Of a DNA stretch of 64,000 bases, positions 8,209 to 17,297 are shown one piece after another (within the stretch, counting starts at the first letter, position 1; the number at the start of each line of letters is the position of its first letter). The stretch spans positions 1 to 64,000 of the IMG/VR virus record IMGVR_UViG_3300028361_000024; one strand, written 5' to 3'. Below the pieces are notes generated by a model that was not told where the DNA came from, did not search any database, and saw only the letters and a program-made list of their open reading frames with translations. Source of the stretch: a virus. Both the position numbers and the translations under genes were made by a program.

Positions 8209-9246
8209 TTACTTATTAGTAAAACTGAGTGCAGATGCTACTGATTGAATAGCTTCTGACATCTTTGCCTGACTGCTGCTTGCTGTTGCATCGAGATATG
8301 CGTCTCTCTGGTGTGCAGCAAGCTCTGCCCTTTCTAGGGCAGACATCTCCTCAATTGTGCTGGCTAAGTGGCTCCAGTGAGCTCCTAGCTTGCAGCTAAG
8401 CCGCCAATCTGTCACAACTGGTTTGCCTAGGGCGAGCGACTCTGCAATAAATGGAGTCCACCACGGCTCGGAAGAGCGGTAGACAGATACCAAGGTGCCT
8501 ATTGACTTCGACATACGAGTAATAATTTCTTCTCTATGCTCCCACCTACTCTGCCTGACAGGGACCATGGGATTGCGCAGGGTTCTTTCAATAGAGGTTG
8601 CCCATTTAGTTTTGGGTCCGTCACAAGTCCAAAAAGCTTCTTGCCCTTCAGACAACGTAATGTCACCCACGCTCTGCAATACTTGGTGGTCCAAATTAAC
8701 ACCAAAAAGTTTTGCCTCATTAATGTTTGGGATAGCCGACACAAGGGACTCAGAGGTAGACCAAGGTAGAGCTGCAAAAATTGTCGTAGGCCACTCCTCT
8801 GTGTACAGGTGCGCAATAAAGCTGTAGACATCTGCAGAGAACTCGGGATTGGAAAGCATCTGCTCATAGTCTTTACGACGGCTGTAGAACTCTTTTTTCA
8901 AGTCGGAGAGGGTTAGGTGACAGGATTTTATTGACGCCTGGAGTTTGTATGGCTCGGGGGCATCAAGAAAAATTGCCAAATTTCCTAATTCCTTGGCCTT
9001 ATTCGCTATAGCAAATGCTGAATAGACTTTGTTTGCTGACAGGCTAGTAGGGGGAGCTACACCTACCAAAACAGCGTCGTATGATGCAAGCTCTTCCTTG
9101 CTTGTGTGGGCAGATGGTTCTACAAAATCAACAGAGGCCCCAGAATCTGTCAAAGACTTATACATTAGAGCAGCAAAAGTAGTAAATCTTGAGGCAGTTT
9201 TTGAGGAGCTCTGTTGAGCAGTGGACCCTGTAATTAAAACTTTCAT
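8209..9246 (-). CDS. GT-B-like glycosyltransferase (tentative)
   Basis: A 345-residue protein. It begins MKVLITGS, as a Rossmann strand would, has a first domain to about residue 170, and a second domain in which SVYRSSEPWWTPFIAESLAL followed by GKPVV matches the C-terminal donor-binding region of GT-B enzymes (E...A...GKPVV). Phage GT-B proteins modify DNA bases, virion proteins or host surface sugars; nothing in the sequence decides between these. Its place next to the replication genes makes DNA modification possible, but no base-modifying enzyme is visible nearby. Overall similarity is weak. Confidence 0.5.
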   Translation of the reverse strand: MKVLITGSTAQQSSSKTASRFTTFAALMYKSLTDSGASVDFVEPSAHTSKEELASYDAVLVGVAPPTSLSANKVYSAFAIANKAKELGNLAIFLDAPEPYKLQASIKSCHLTLSDLKKEFYSRRKDYEQMLSNPEFSADVYSFIAHLYTEEWPTTIFAALPWSTSESLVSAIPNINEAKLFGVNLDHQVLQSVGDITLSEGQEAFWTCDGPKTKWATSIERTLRNPMVPVRQSRWEHREEIITRMSKSIGTLVSVYRSSEPWWTPFIAESLALGKPVVTDWRLSCKLGAHWSHLASTIEEMSALERAELAAHQRDAYLDATASSSQAKMSEAIQSVASALSFTNK

Positions 9247-9275
9247 TGTGTCACTTTCCTAAAGTTTTCTGATTA

Positions 9276-9315
9276 ACCTAGAAAGCCGCTCAGCGGACTG
9301 AACGGCAATCTAGGT
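9276..9315 (-). other. Intercistronic two-part hairpin
   Basis: Between the SSB-like gene and the GT-B-like gene the transcript can form a hairpin: 7 bp (ACCTAGA with TCTAGGT), a symmetrical two-base internal loop, 9 bp (with one G-U pair) and a four-base loop UCCG. No U-run follows, so it is not a classical terminator. It is more likely an RNA processing or stability element. Confidence 0.5.
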
Positions 9316-9331
9316 CATTCAAAAGCCCCTC

Positions 9332-9868
9332 TTAGAACGGAGCAGCGGGGGCTGCAGCAGCAGGAGCTGGTGCAGGTGCGGGAGCTGGTGCAGGTGCTGG
9401 CGCAGGGGCTGCAGCAGCTGGAGCGGCAGACGCCTCGGACGGAGCTGCAGAACCTGCCGAAACGTAATAGTTCTTAATCTCGTTACGCTTTTGTCCGTTG
9501 TATACGCGTGAACCAATCTGACCTCGGAACCCACGACCAACCAAGGCCTGCTCAATCTGAGAGTTATTTGGCTCGCGGTCGAAGAAGCCTTCCTTGGACA
9601 AGCCAAGTGCGTTCATTTTACGGAAGAAAATCCCGAGAGCAGTTGCATTGTCAGGCGAGACAACCAAGTTGTCCCACACAAGGCGGTTAGCATTTGCGCC
9701 ACCCTGAACCTGGCATTTAATTGCGAACATAGTCTTTCCAGATTGCGTTACCTTAGCCTCAGACTCCATGACTTTTAGCTCATAGTCGCCGTCTGGCAAT
9801 GGCTCATAGCTGGTAGAAGTTGATTCCGCAGCATCCTTAATTAGCTCTCCCCAGTTGAGTGAACTCAT
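9332..9868 (-). CDS. DUF669-type single-stranded DNA-binding-like protein
   Basis: A 178-residue protein. Residues 1-135 fit the DUF669 phage family that substitutes for SSB: LPDGDYELKV, GKTMFAIKCQV, RLVWDNLVV and GRGFRGQIGSRVYNGQ are typical OB-fold pieces. The remainder is a low-complexity Ala/Pro linker (repeated AP) that ends in Pro-Phe, the last two residues of bacterial SSB tails that recruit partner proteins, although the usual acidic residues before them are absent. It lies immediately downstream of the recombination ATPase, as expected for an SSB partner. Confidence 0.8.
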   Translation of the reverse strand: MSSLNWGELIKDAAESTSTSYEPLPDGDYELKVMESEAKVTQSGKTMFAIKCQVQGGANANRLVWDNLVVSPDNATALGIFFRKMNALGLSKEGFFDREPNNSQIEQALVGRGFRGQIGSRVYNGQKRNEIKNYYVSAGSAAPSEASAAPAAAAPAPAPAPAPAPAPAPAAAAPAAPF

Positions 9869-9870
9869 GT

Positions 9871-10653
9871 TTATACCTCTTCCTTATTTTTCTTGTTGTT
9901 ATTTGTCTTTTCGGCCTGTTTAGGTCCGAAGATGGTGTCAAGCATCGTCTCAATACTAAGATTTTGCTGCTCAACGATTGTGCCCAAACGTCCCTGAACA
10001 CGCTCACCTGCTTCATACTCTTTTGTTCGCTCGACGTACATACGACGAACTTTGTAGGGAGCGCCCATCGGGTCTTGGTTTGGGAACTCTTCAATAGTCA
10101 GGGCACCGAGGATGTCGTAAAAGTACGGTGCCATGATTTTAAGTTGCCCCTGCAGATACGGACGGTGGCGCCCATCCTGGGTCACCTGAGACATAGCCGT
10201 TAGCACGACTGCCTCAAGGGGGTTTGTGGCGTGCATCGTCAGGTCACGAAGGTCACGAAGAAGCCCGCCCATGTGGCGAAGGAGCTCGCCCCACTGCTGC
10301 ATCTTCATTTGCTCGCTACCTGCGATATTATCAATGCACTTAACCTGTAGCTCCGAAATAGAGTCAATGATTAAGGACTTGAACTGATGCTTACCACTTT
10401 GAAGCCATTGAAATGCCTTCAAAACAGTGTCGTAGTCTCGGACTGTGACAACAACTGTGTCCCAGGTTCCGTCAGCTACTGGTGGTTCCTCGCTCAGCGG
10501 ATTCCAATACTTTGTGACGATGGGCAAAAATCGGTGCCCACCCTCGACGTCAAGCATAAGGCGCGGATAAGGGGCAGTCACAGCGAAGGAGGATTTACCC
10601 ACCTTTGATTCGCCATAGACCATAACGGTTAGAGACCGCTGTACTTCACTCAT
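9871..10653 (-). CDS. Sak4-like RecA-fold ATPase (single-strand annealing/recombination)
   Basis: A 260-residue AAA_24/Sak4-like protein. Walker A is GESKVGKSS (residues 14-22), Walker B is SLIIDSI near residue 94, and LTAMSQVTQDGRHRPYLQGQ is the sensor/loop region seen in Sak4 proteins. The C-terminus is a Lys/Asn/Glu-rich tail. These ATPases promote annealing of single strands during phage recombination together with the SSB encoded next door. It is 2 bases upstream of that gene and 3 bases downstream of the nuclease gene, in one operon. Confidence 0.85.
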   Translation of the reverse strand: MSEVQRSLTVMVYGESKVGKSSFAVTAPYPRLMLDVEGGHRFLPIVTKYWNPLSEEPPVADGTWDTVVVTVRDYDTVLKAFQWLQSGKHQFKSLIIDSISELQVKCIDNIAGSEQMKMQQWGELLRHMGGLLRDLRDLTMHATNPLEAVVLTAMSQVTQDGRHRPYLQGQLKIMAPYFYDILGALTIEEFPNQDPMGAPYKVRRMYVERTKEYEAGERVQGRLGTIVEQQNLSIETMLDTIFGPKQAEKTNNNKKNKEEV

Positions 10654-10656
10654 ATG

Positions 10657-11583
10657 TCACTCACTTCCTTTTTTGTCTGTCTCACCATAGTATGCGTATG
10701 GGTCGGCTACTTCGTACATTGCTTCAATTGCTTGTTCGGCGGCAGAGCCGTCGTCCATTAGCGTGCATACAGTGAAGAATTGGCACTTCCATTTGCAATC
10801 CCTAGAAGGGGTTGGGTACGCGTGGAATGAAGAACTCTCCCCCTCATCCAAGGCAGTGCGAACACGCATCATGTCCGCAACGGTGCCATGGATTCGGTCC
10901 CAAAATGACCTCAAGGTGAAGACATTGTGACGTACCTCTATCTGGTCATAAAACGGAGGACGGGCAGCAGCAGTGCGACGAACCTTCTTTAGAAGTGTAA
11001 AGATTCCTCCCTCTGAGCGGTCCTCGCCTTTGTTTTGGTGCTGCTCAAGCAGCATGTACGTCAAAATCTGCTCGTTCATCGGGGCTAAGTTTGCAAAGTC
11101 GCTCAAAGAGCCGCCCACAGTTTTGAAATCTCGAAACATCCGAACACCGTCTACTCTACGACGGACACGCATGTCGAGCTTGCCTTGTAGTTCGACTTCT
11201 CCGTTAAACATGGGCATTGTAATTTTTTCTTCAGTAGAAATCATCTCTAGCTCAGAATCAATTCCGTTTTCCTCAACCCACTGAAGGTAGCCTTCGAGCA
11301 TGATGTGCCCTAGCTCAGCTTCTTTTTCAAGCTCCCCAACATCACGGAAGTCAGTTAAAAGAGTTTCTTTCTCCATCTCAACCAGCTTTGTGTGCGCTGC
11401 AAGAAGTGGCGCTCCCGTTGAGTAGTGCTGGTCTAAAGCTTCGTGTATCCGAGACCCTAGGGCCAGGGCACCCGTCATTTTCTTCTCTGTCGGCTGTAGA
11501 CGGCGGTAGTATGTGAACCACCAGCGACGCCTGCAGTCTTTGAATGTTTGGATTTCAGAGTTACTTATCCGCATAATTGTCAT
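10657..11583 (-). CDS. Cas4/RecB-like PD-(D/E)XK nuclease with Fe-S cysteines
   Basis: A 308-residue nuclease. The N-terminal SNSEIQTFKDCRRRWWFTYY holds the first cysteine of a Cas4/AddB-like 4Fe-4S cluster, and the C-terminal DCKWKCQFFTVC supplies three more. Between them lie the catalytic elements: GSRIHEALD, ELQGKLDMRVRR (the D of PD) and RDFKTVGG (the DXK part). It is expected to resect DNA ends and work with the neighbouring helicase and Sak4-like ATPase. Its start overlaps the helicase gene by 4 bases. Confidence 0.9.
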   Translation of the reverse strand: MTIMRISNSEIQTFKDCRRRWWFTYYRRLQPTEKKMTGALALGSRIHEALDQHYSTGAPLLAAHTKLVEMEKETLLTDFRDVGELEKEAELGHIMLEGYLQWVEENGIDSELEMISTEEKITMPMFNGEVELQGKLDMRVRRRVDGVRMFRDFKTVGGSLSDFANLAPMNEQILTYMLLEQHQNKGEDRSEGGIFTLLKKVRRTAAARPPFYDQIEVRHNVFTLRSFWDRIHGTVADMMRVRTALDEGESSSFHAYPTPSRDCKWKCQFFTVCTLMDDGSAAEQAIEAMYEVADPYAYYGETDKKGSE

Positions 11584-13388
11584 TTTTTAGCCTTGTCTTC
11601 CTTGAGCATCGAGAGCAGTTGGTCTTTATCTTTCACTATCTGCTCGAAGTTGTCTGCTTTTTTCTCTAGTACTTGGATGACTCGCTCTTCAATACTGTCT
11701 TCTGTAACGTAGTCAGTGATAATAATTGAGTCGTGAATCTCAGAACCAATCCTGTGTACGCGGTCCATCGCCTGCTTGTGGTCAACCAGAGACCACGGAC
11801 GCTGAAGCATGATGAGCCTGCGAGCTGCTGTCAAGGTGATTCCAACACCGCCAGCTTGGGCGGTGAAAAGAATCCATTTAATCCGTCCGCTTTGGAAATC
11901 ATCCACGGCCTGCTGGCGCTCGTCTTCGTCCTGTAGCCCAGTGATGAGACCGTGCTTGATTCCAGCTTTGGTCATGGCGGCACTCAATAAATAAATAAGC
12001 TGACGAGACACGGCACAAACTGCCACAGAGTCTTCGCCGAAGTCGTTGGCCTTTATATCTGACATCACAGCATCGACCTTACAAGAGGGCTCTGACAAAG
12101 TAGCTTTTATCTCTCCTGTCGACTCGTCCACTGTTAGCTCGGCGTAGGCGTTAGCAAACTGGTTGAGCCTAGTGGTCTGGGTCAAGATGCTTGGAGCAGT
12201 TAAGGCCTGTCCATCATCCAGCTCAGCAATCATTGTGTCGCGCATCTGAGCGTAGGCTTTTTTCTGCTTGGTAGACATCTCCACATCTCGGCGCTCGCTC
12301 ATAACTTCTGGCAGCCAAGGGAGGACTTTTTGTTTTAGCATACGGCGCATGTGGGGGTTAAGAGTTTTATAGAACTCGTCTTGCATGTGAGGTTTTACGC
12401 CCAAAACCAACATACCGCCAAAGGCGTTGAGCATGGTGTCCACCATTCGCTCAATCCATTTAGTTTTGCTTGGCCATTCACGAGCGTCTAGCCAATGTAA
12501 AATGGGCCACAGGTCCACAACATCATTAGCTATAGGGGTACCAGTCATTGCAAAACGAATGTCTGCATCTCCCGTAGCTGACCACAGCGCCCGAGTCTGT
12601 TTTGACTTAGGGTCCTTCGAGCGGTGAATTTCGTCGGCAACCACTGCCTTAAATTCGATGCTGTTTAGCTCGCGAATATGTACTTCGCAACGGGTCTCGC
12701 TGATGCTTTCATCGTGCCCACCGCATTTTGAACAGCGGGTAAGCGCGACGGAGCCATAAGGTGCGAGCCTACTGTGTGAGCGTAAAGACTCCCAATTTAT
12801 AATAAGCACATCAATGTTGCTTTCAACAGATATTTCAAATTGCTTTTTCCGCTGAGTCGCTGTGCCTTTAACAACTTGGGTAGTAACTTCAGGCCACCAT
12901 CTCTGGAATTCGCGTTCCCAGTTCTTTTTCAAAGTGTTTGGGCAGACAATCATGGCGGGAAAAACATCTTCCCCTTGCTCTTTAAGACGCTTTAGGGCAC
13001 GGATAGCTTGAGCAGTCTTGCCGAGACCTGGCTCGTCCGCCAGCAAAGCCCTCCTAGCGGTCGCCAGATAGGCTACACCAGCTCTTTGGTGGGGGAATAG
13101 GTCTTCATCCCCCTCATATTCTTCAAGCTCCCTGAGGGCCATAGAAGGCTCTATACGGGTTGTTATAGTGTTCTGAGCCCAGGCTGAAAGCCCCTCACCA
13201 ATCTCTAAGTTCTCTTTAAAAGTAGACCGTAAGGCTAGGCAGCTTGACCAACTGAGTGGCACACGCCAAACCTGCTCTTTTGTGCTCCAGGCAGACCCTG
13301 GGATGCTTTTACACAGCTCTTTGTACCGCCATTCGGCGTTTATGAGAATGTGGGTCCCGTTTGGGTCCAATTCTACAGATACAGACAC
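11580..13388 (-). CDS. SNF2-type superfamily 2 helicase/translocase with zinc-knuckle insert
   Basis: A 602-residue SF2 protein. Residues 10-60 resemble a HARP-like N-terminal domain. Motif I is DEPGLGKT (118-125). An insert with CSKCGGHDES and a later CEVH looks like a zinc knuckle. Motif II is DEIH in VVADEIHRSKD, motif III is FAMTGTPIAN, and the C-terminal core carries TAQAGGVGITLTAA and QAMDRVHRIG (motifs V and VI). Phage SNF2 proteins remodel or branch-migrate DNA during replication and recombination. It overlaps the nuclease gene by 4 bases. Confidence 0.9.
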   Translation of the reverse strand: MSVSVELDPNGTHILINAEWRYKELCKSIPGSAWSTKEQVWRVPLSWSSCLALRSTFKENLEIGEGLSAWAQNTITTRIEPSMALRELEEYEGDEDLFPHQRAGVAYLATARRALLADEPGLGKTAQAIRALKRLKEQGEDVFPAMIVCPNTLKKNWEREFQRWWPEVTTQVVKGTATQRKKQFEISVESNIDVLIINWESLRSHSRLAPYGSVALTRCSKCGGHDESISETRCEVHIRELNSIEFKAVVADEIHRSKDPKSKQTRALWSATGDADIRFAMTGTPIANDVVDLWPILHWLDAREWPSKTKWIERMVDTMLNAFGGMLVLGVKPHMQDEFYKTLNPHMRRMLKQKVLPWLPEVMSERRDVEMSTKQKKAYAQMRDTMIAELDDGQALTAPSILTQTTRLNQFANAYAELTVDESTGEIKATLSEPSCKVDAVMSDIKANDFGEDSVAVCAVSRQLIYLLSAAMTKAGIKHGLITGLQDEDERQQAVDDFQSGRIKWILFTAQAGGVGITLTAARRLIMLQRPWSLVDHKQAMDRVHRIGSEIHDSIIITDYVTEDSIEERVIQVLEKKADNFEQIVKDKDQLLSMLKEDKAKK

Positions 13389-13419
13389 TGCTACCTCTTT
13401 CGTCGTTATGTAGAGATAC

Positions 13420-13458
13420 TAACACATAATAAGACCCCGTGGGGCAAATCGTGTTAGT
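13420..13458 (-). other. Nested inverted repeat upstream of the helicase gene
   Basis: CTAACAC at 13420-13426 pairs with GTGTTAG at 13452-13458, enclosing a second palindrome CCCCGTGGGG at 13436-13445. The outer arm overlaps the stop region of the resolvase gene. There is no U-run of terminator type. It may be a weak attenuator, a processing site or an operator. Confidence 0.4.
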
Positions 13459-13940
13459 TACTTTTCATTATTCAATAATGCCCTAGGAATCCAACTTTGT
13501 CTAGCTAAAGCTAGTAGGGCGTGTCGGATTGCGTCAAGTGCATGCCCCTCGCCACCTTTGTGCCATGTTTCAAGCTTTTTTAGTGCGGTGTTGGGGAACA
13601 TGTTTTTTGCGTCCACGGGTGCCTGCACCTTTACTTTCTCTAAGTCGTGCCCAGCTTCCCGACATAGCTGCTTAAGAACGCCAATTTGCTCTAACGAGTA
13701 GGGAGCTTGAGAATTACGCACAGTTTGTTGATTTATGGTAAACCTTTCGTAGGCAACCACAAAGACATCAAAACCCTCGGCTCCCTGCTTTAGACCAGCT
13801 CTAACTCGTTCGGCATAATCATCTGCGTCAACTTCATCGGACCACTCAAGGACAGGATTAACGTCATGGTCGCCGTTCCAACTGACAAAAGCGATTCCAC
13901 TGGCTTTTCCAGGGTCTACTGACAAAATCCCAATCTTCAT
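13458..13940 (-). CDS. RuvC-like Holliday junction resolvase
   Basis: A 160-residue protein. The start is the ATG at 13940, which shares a base with the polymerase stop (TAATG). SVDPGKASGIAF carries the first catalytic Asp of the RNase H fold, VVAYERF the central Glu, and EGHALDAIRHALLALA the C-terminal Asp pair, so the family's acidic tetrad appears intact. It likely resolves branched replication and recombination intermediates before packaging. Coupling to the polymerase gene suggests equal expression. Confidence 0.85.
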   Translation of the reverse strand: MKIGILSVDPGKASGIAFVSWNGDHDVNPVLEWSDEVDADDYAERVRAGLKQGAEGFDVFVVAYERFTINQQTVRNSQAPYSLEQIGVLKQLCREAGHDLEKVKVQAPVDAKNMFPNTALKKLETWHKGGEGHALDAIRHALLALARQSWIPRALLNNEK

Positions 13941-16786
13941 TAGTACTTGGCCCCCCAGTTTTCTAAAGGACCGTCTACGTCTGCTGTTAGAGGCACTGAC
14001 CAGCCTTCTGTTGTAGTCATACATTCCTTCACTATTTTTTTAATCTCCTCCGCGTTCTCGCGAGGAGCCTGAAGCACTATCTCGTCGTGCACAGGGACAA
14101 TAAGATAGTCAGTCAAGTCTGCAGCATCCAACTTTACGAGGTTGGATTTAAACACCTCAGCTGCCCCGCCTTGCACAAGATAATTAACAAGTGTATAAGT
14201 TCGGTCATCATCACACGGCAGGCGTCTGCCAGTCCAGGTATGAACGTATCCCTGACCTTCATCGCGGTATCTCTTCTGCCCCACGTCATTGACCTGCTTT
14301 TGGAACATAGCCATACCTGGATAGTTAGCATCGAATGAGTCAGAGACAGCTTGCATATTTTCTTTTGGCACACCAGCAGTCAAAGCTTGCTTAGCCACTC
14401 CTGCTCCGTACAGGCGCCCGTAGACTGTATTTCCCGTCAAAACTGGGATTTTCTCATCCTGACGCATGGTCCAGGTTCCTAACTCTGTTGTAACGCACCA
14501 GACGTAGTCATTGGTGACATACTTTAGCGACGCTCTTTGGTTAGTCATTGTCTCTTTTTGATGCTGGACAACAGTAATGGGGTTTTTCTGCCAATTAGTC
14601 GAACCTTCTACAGGTAGGTATGTATCTTGTTTGGAATACTTCCCTGTTAAGTAGCCCAGCGCCACAACAAGCTCTGTTACGGGGCTATCTGATGCCTGAA
14701 CAATGGAAACATCAATTTTTGTTCTGGTTCTTCTTGCTGTCTTATTCTTGCCATCAGCTTCATCTAGCCCTCGAATCATTTTTTGGCGTGCTGTGAGCGT
14801 GAGACCAGAAGCAAGGTCCCAGGGAGTAAAGTTCTTCTTGTCGTGAATACCCGCCCTAGACAAAAGCTCTCTAGCGTAATCTGGGCAGATATTCCAAACA
14901 TTTTGTTTAGTTTTCTTATTTATCCACCGTGTATGCGGAACATTGATAAGCACATTTTTAATTAAAGCAATACCAGTTTTTTTTGTTTGAAAAATCTTAA
15001 CTTGACACCCGACACGGTCACCAAAAGACTGAGAGGGACCACCAACATCCTGAGACCGCTTTATTGAACCGTCTCCAAGAATCCATCCAAGAAGGTACGC
15101 CTCTTTATCGCTAATATCCAAAGAACCGTCCTCTGCTGGAGCAGAAAGAATAATTCTATTCTCCCCCGTAAGGAACTCATTTGCGTAGATTATTTTTGGC
15201 TCAGCGGCTCTGCTGCCTCCACGTCCGTTGTCAGCGACCCAGCGGTGGTCCTCTGTGCATAGAAAACTTTTATGTGCGTTCGAAAGTCTGTAAATGTCTG
15301 CATCTTCGTAGACGTGGACACCGAGAATTTTTGTCCACTTATTTTTGCCAGTAGCAAAGTCATAGCCGATTGTTTCATCGCTGTCTATAATCTCATTGTG
15401 ATTCAGCCATCCACGTTTAGTTAAAATTTGAGAAGATAACGGGACGCATCCCTTAATTAAGTTACGCCTTTTATCGGACTTAATCATCGTTGGGTCTTGG
15501 TAAACCTGACGGCCAATCTCAGTAAAGGGGTCAGAGCCTTCCGCGTCTGCGCGGTTAAAAAGTTCAATAAGATTGGCGTCCCCAGACATTGATGCAAACA
15601 TGCGAAATTCAACCTGGTCGAGGTCCGACGTGATGATAACGTGGTCATCGTCTTTAGGGAGAAACGCACGTCGTACAACATTGTCGCCCTTAGGCAAAGT
15701 TTGCAAGGCAGGCTCTGTGATGGACATTCGTGAAGTTCTAGCAGCTAAGGTGTTAATTGAGGGATGCAGAAAACCGTTGGAGTTTTTCTCCATGAAATTT
15801 TTAAAGTAGGTGCTCGCAAGTTTGTCTGCTTTACGCTGTTTTAGTACAATCTCTGCCAAATTTTTTACCTCTGTGTTGCCCTCAATAGCAAGGCGTTTAA
15901 TTTCGTCCTTGCTGGCAGATTTCTGTCCTGAAGGAGTAAAAGAGCTAATTTCAGCCCCGAGGTTTTCAAAGGTCCTGACTAGCTGAACGTTGCTTGTCAT
16001 AGAAGAGTTGTATGTGTTGTAAAACCAGAGCCTCGTACGCTCTGTGTAGTCGACAAGTTCTTCGTATTTATCTTTGGAGTACTCAAGGTCGACACGAGCG
16101 CCATTGACCTCCATACGAGTTGCAATTTTTCGCACAGCCATTTCGAGCTCATAAGCTTTGTAGTAAGGACCGTCTGGTCCACACTTTTCGTAAAACATTT
16201 CCCACAGGCGGGTCGTGAGAACGGTGTCTAGCGCCCCATAGGCCCAGTAGGGCTCATATGTCACTGGCACTGTGCCCCAAGTCCATCCGTTCTTGAGCAT
16301 CCCGATATCCAAGCCCTCTTGCAACTGAGCCGCGTGACGGTCTATGTGCTGCGCCGAAAGTGGTTTTAGTGCAGCAGACCCTAGAGGGTCAATGATGCGG
16401 GCCATAATCATTGTGTCGTGCGCACGCTCCCAAGGGATGTCCCACTCGGACTTAACGGCAAACCATTTGGCCTCAAAGGAAATGTTATGACAGATAATGG
16501 GGCCAGTAAATTGGCTCATCCCTTGATAAAAAACCCCTGCCCAAGTCTCCCAGGGGATGGACCAGCCCTGTAGCCCGTCTCCAACCTGAACTAAGCGAAT
16601 ACTCCCATGCCATGGGGAGAAGGCATCCTTTTTTCCCCCGCTAGGGAATTCGCCTGTTTCTATGTCGACAGCGACAGCGTTGTGAGGTCGTCGCTCACCT
16701 AGCCAGCGCAAAAAGCTTTCAGCTTTTTCTACACTGTCAACTAGGTGCAGCTGAACCTGGGAAAGGTCCGTCCTTTGATTCGTCAT
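13940..16786 (-). CDS. polA: Family A DNA polymerase with in-frame intein
   Basis: A 948-residue precursor; removal of a 340-residue intein (447-786) leaves a 608-residue polymerase, the usual phage length. The N-terminus is a 3'-5' exonuclease: AVDIETGEF (Asp41, Glu43), later CHNISFEAKWF and YGALDTVLTTRLWE. The palm has motif A in TSDLDQVEFRMFA, motif B in DKRRNLIKG joined after splicing to TVYGRLYG, and motif C in IVPVHDEIVLQ. All catalytic residues of the exonuclease and polymerase look present. The 5'-3' exonuclease domain is absent, as is normal in phages. The resolvase gene follows directly. Confidence 0.93.
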   Translation of the reverse strand: MTNQRTDLSQVQLHLVDSVEKAESFLRWLGERRPHNAVAVDIETGEFPSGGKKDAFSPWHGSIRLVQVGDGLQGWSIPWETWAGVFYQGMSQFTGPIICHNISFEAKWFAVKSEWDIPWERAHDTMIMARIIDPLGSAALKPLSAQHIDRHAAQLQEGLDIGMLKNGWTWGTVPVTYEPYWAYGALDTVLTTRLWEMFYEKCGPDGPYYKAYELEMAVRKIATRMEVNGARVDLEYSKDKYEELVDYTERTRLWFYNTYNSSMTSNVQLVRTFENLGAEISSFTPSGQKSASKDEIKRLAIEGNTEVKNLAEIVLKQRKADKLASTYFKNFMEKNSNGFLHPSINTLAARTSRMSITEPALQTLPKGDNVVRRAFLPKDDDHVIITSDLDQVEFRMFASMSGDANLIELFNRADAEGSDPFTEIGRQVYQDPTMIKSDKRRNLIKGCVPLSSQILTKRGWLNHNEIIDSDETIGYDFATGKNKWTKILGVHVYEDADIYRLSNAHKSFLCTEDHRWVADNGRGGSRAAEPKIIYANEFLTGENRIILSAPAEDGSLDISDKEAYLLGWILGDGSIKRSQDVGGPSQSFGDRVGCQVKIFQTKKTGIALIKNVLINVPHTRWINKKTKQNVWNICPDYARELLSRAGIHDKKNFTPWDLASGLTLTARQKMIRGLDEADGKNKTARRTRTKIDVSIVQASDSPVTELVVALGYLTGKYSKQDTYLPVEGSTNWQKNPITVVQHQKETMTNQRASLKYVTNDYVWCVTTELGTWTMRQDEKIPVLTGNTVYGRLYGAGVAKQALTAGVPKENMQAVSDSFDANYPGMAMFQKQVNDVGQKRYRDEGQGYVHTWTGRRLPCDDDRTYTLVNYLVQGGAAEVFKSNLVKLDAADLTDYLIVPVHDEIVLQAPRENAEEIKKIVKECMTTTEGWSVPLTADVDGPLENWGAKY
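14429..15448 (-). mobile_element. Intein with LAGLIDADG homing endonuclease in polymerase motif B
   Basis: The insert runs from Cys447 (CVPLSSQILTKRGWL, first nucleophile) to Asn786 (KIPVLTGN), with Thr787 as the +1 residue. Splicing block B is TEDHRW (T-X2-H). The endonuclease has two LAGLIDADG motifs, AYLLGWILGDGS and MIRGLDEADG, both with their acidic residue, so homing activity may be intact. The penultimate residue is Gly instead of the common His, a variant known among phage inteins. The insertion point, between LIKG and TVYGRLYG, is the most conserved part of the active site. Confidence 0.92.
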
Positions 16787-16823
16787 TTTGTCCTTGTCAT
16801 TTTATGTAGCTATTGTATCTTAT

Positions 16824-17297
16824 TTATGGAATCATTTCCACCCTGTAGATGCGGTCAATCTCTGGGTCCTTGCTTGCGGCCTGCTCTAGGAGTCTCTGGG
16901 CTACCTTTGTAAGGTATCTGGCACCGCCATTGGGGTCAAACTTGTATAGCGCATCCAGTACTGGTTCGGGGTCGTCGCTAACCTGAGCCCATGTGCGGTC
17001 CTTCTCTGGGAACAACAGGGGCATGGTCTTGTCGGGCCTGCACTCTTCGCAGGGAGTGGCGTCTGGTTCCAGTTGACTTGATTCGGCTTCACTAAGTCCG
17101 TATCGCCTGACCAGCGCGCAAGTTGCCGCGTGGAACACGAGAGAAACGCCTATTCTTGAGAGAATATACGAACCGTTCTCAGTGCGATAAAGTTTGAACT
17201 CAATCCATCTAACAGAGTCGAATCTTTTGGAAGATGATTCTCCCAGAAGCTGGCCACTGAACTGTAGGGTTCTTGACCCGTCTTTTACTTCAAACAT
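16824..17297 (-). CDS. Hypothetical actinophage protein
   Basis: A 157-residue protein. The N-terminal 70 residues are beta-rich (QFSGQLLGE, RWIEFKLYRTENGSYILSR), a layout seen in many unannotated actinobacterial proteins. Cys in HAATCALV and ATPCEECRP could form a metal site. The C-terminal third is helical. It lies between the polymerase gene and the tail cluster and starts at the stop of the upstream gene. Confidence 0.6.
   Translation of the reverse strand: MFEVKDGSRTLQFSGQLLGESSSKRFDSVRWIEFKLYRTENGSYILSRIGVSLVFHAATCALVRRYGLSEAESSQLEPDATPCEECRPDKTMPLLFPEKDRTWAQVSDDPEPVLDALYKFDPNGGARYLTKVAQRLLEQAASKDPEIDRIYRVEMIP

Noticed and set aside
13940-14024. Longer N-terminus for the RuvC-like protein
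   Set aside because: The extra 28 residues overlap the end of the polymerase gene and are basic shadow sequence; the TAATG junction gives the better start.
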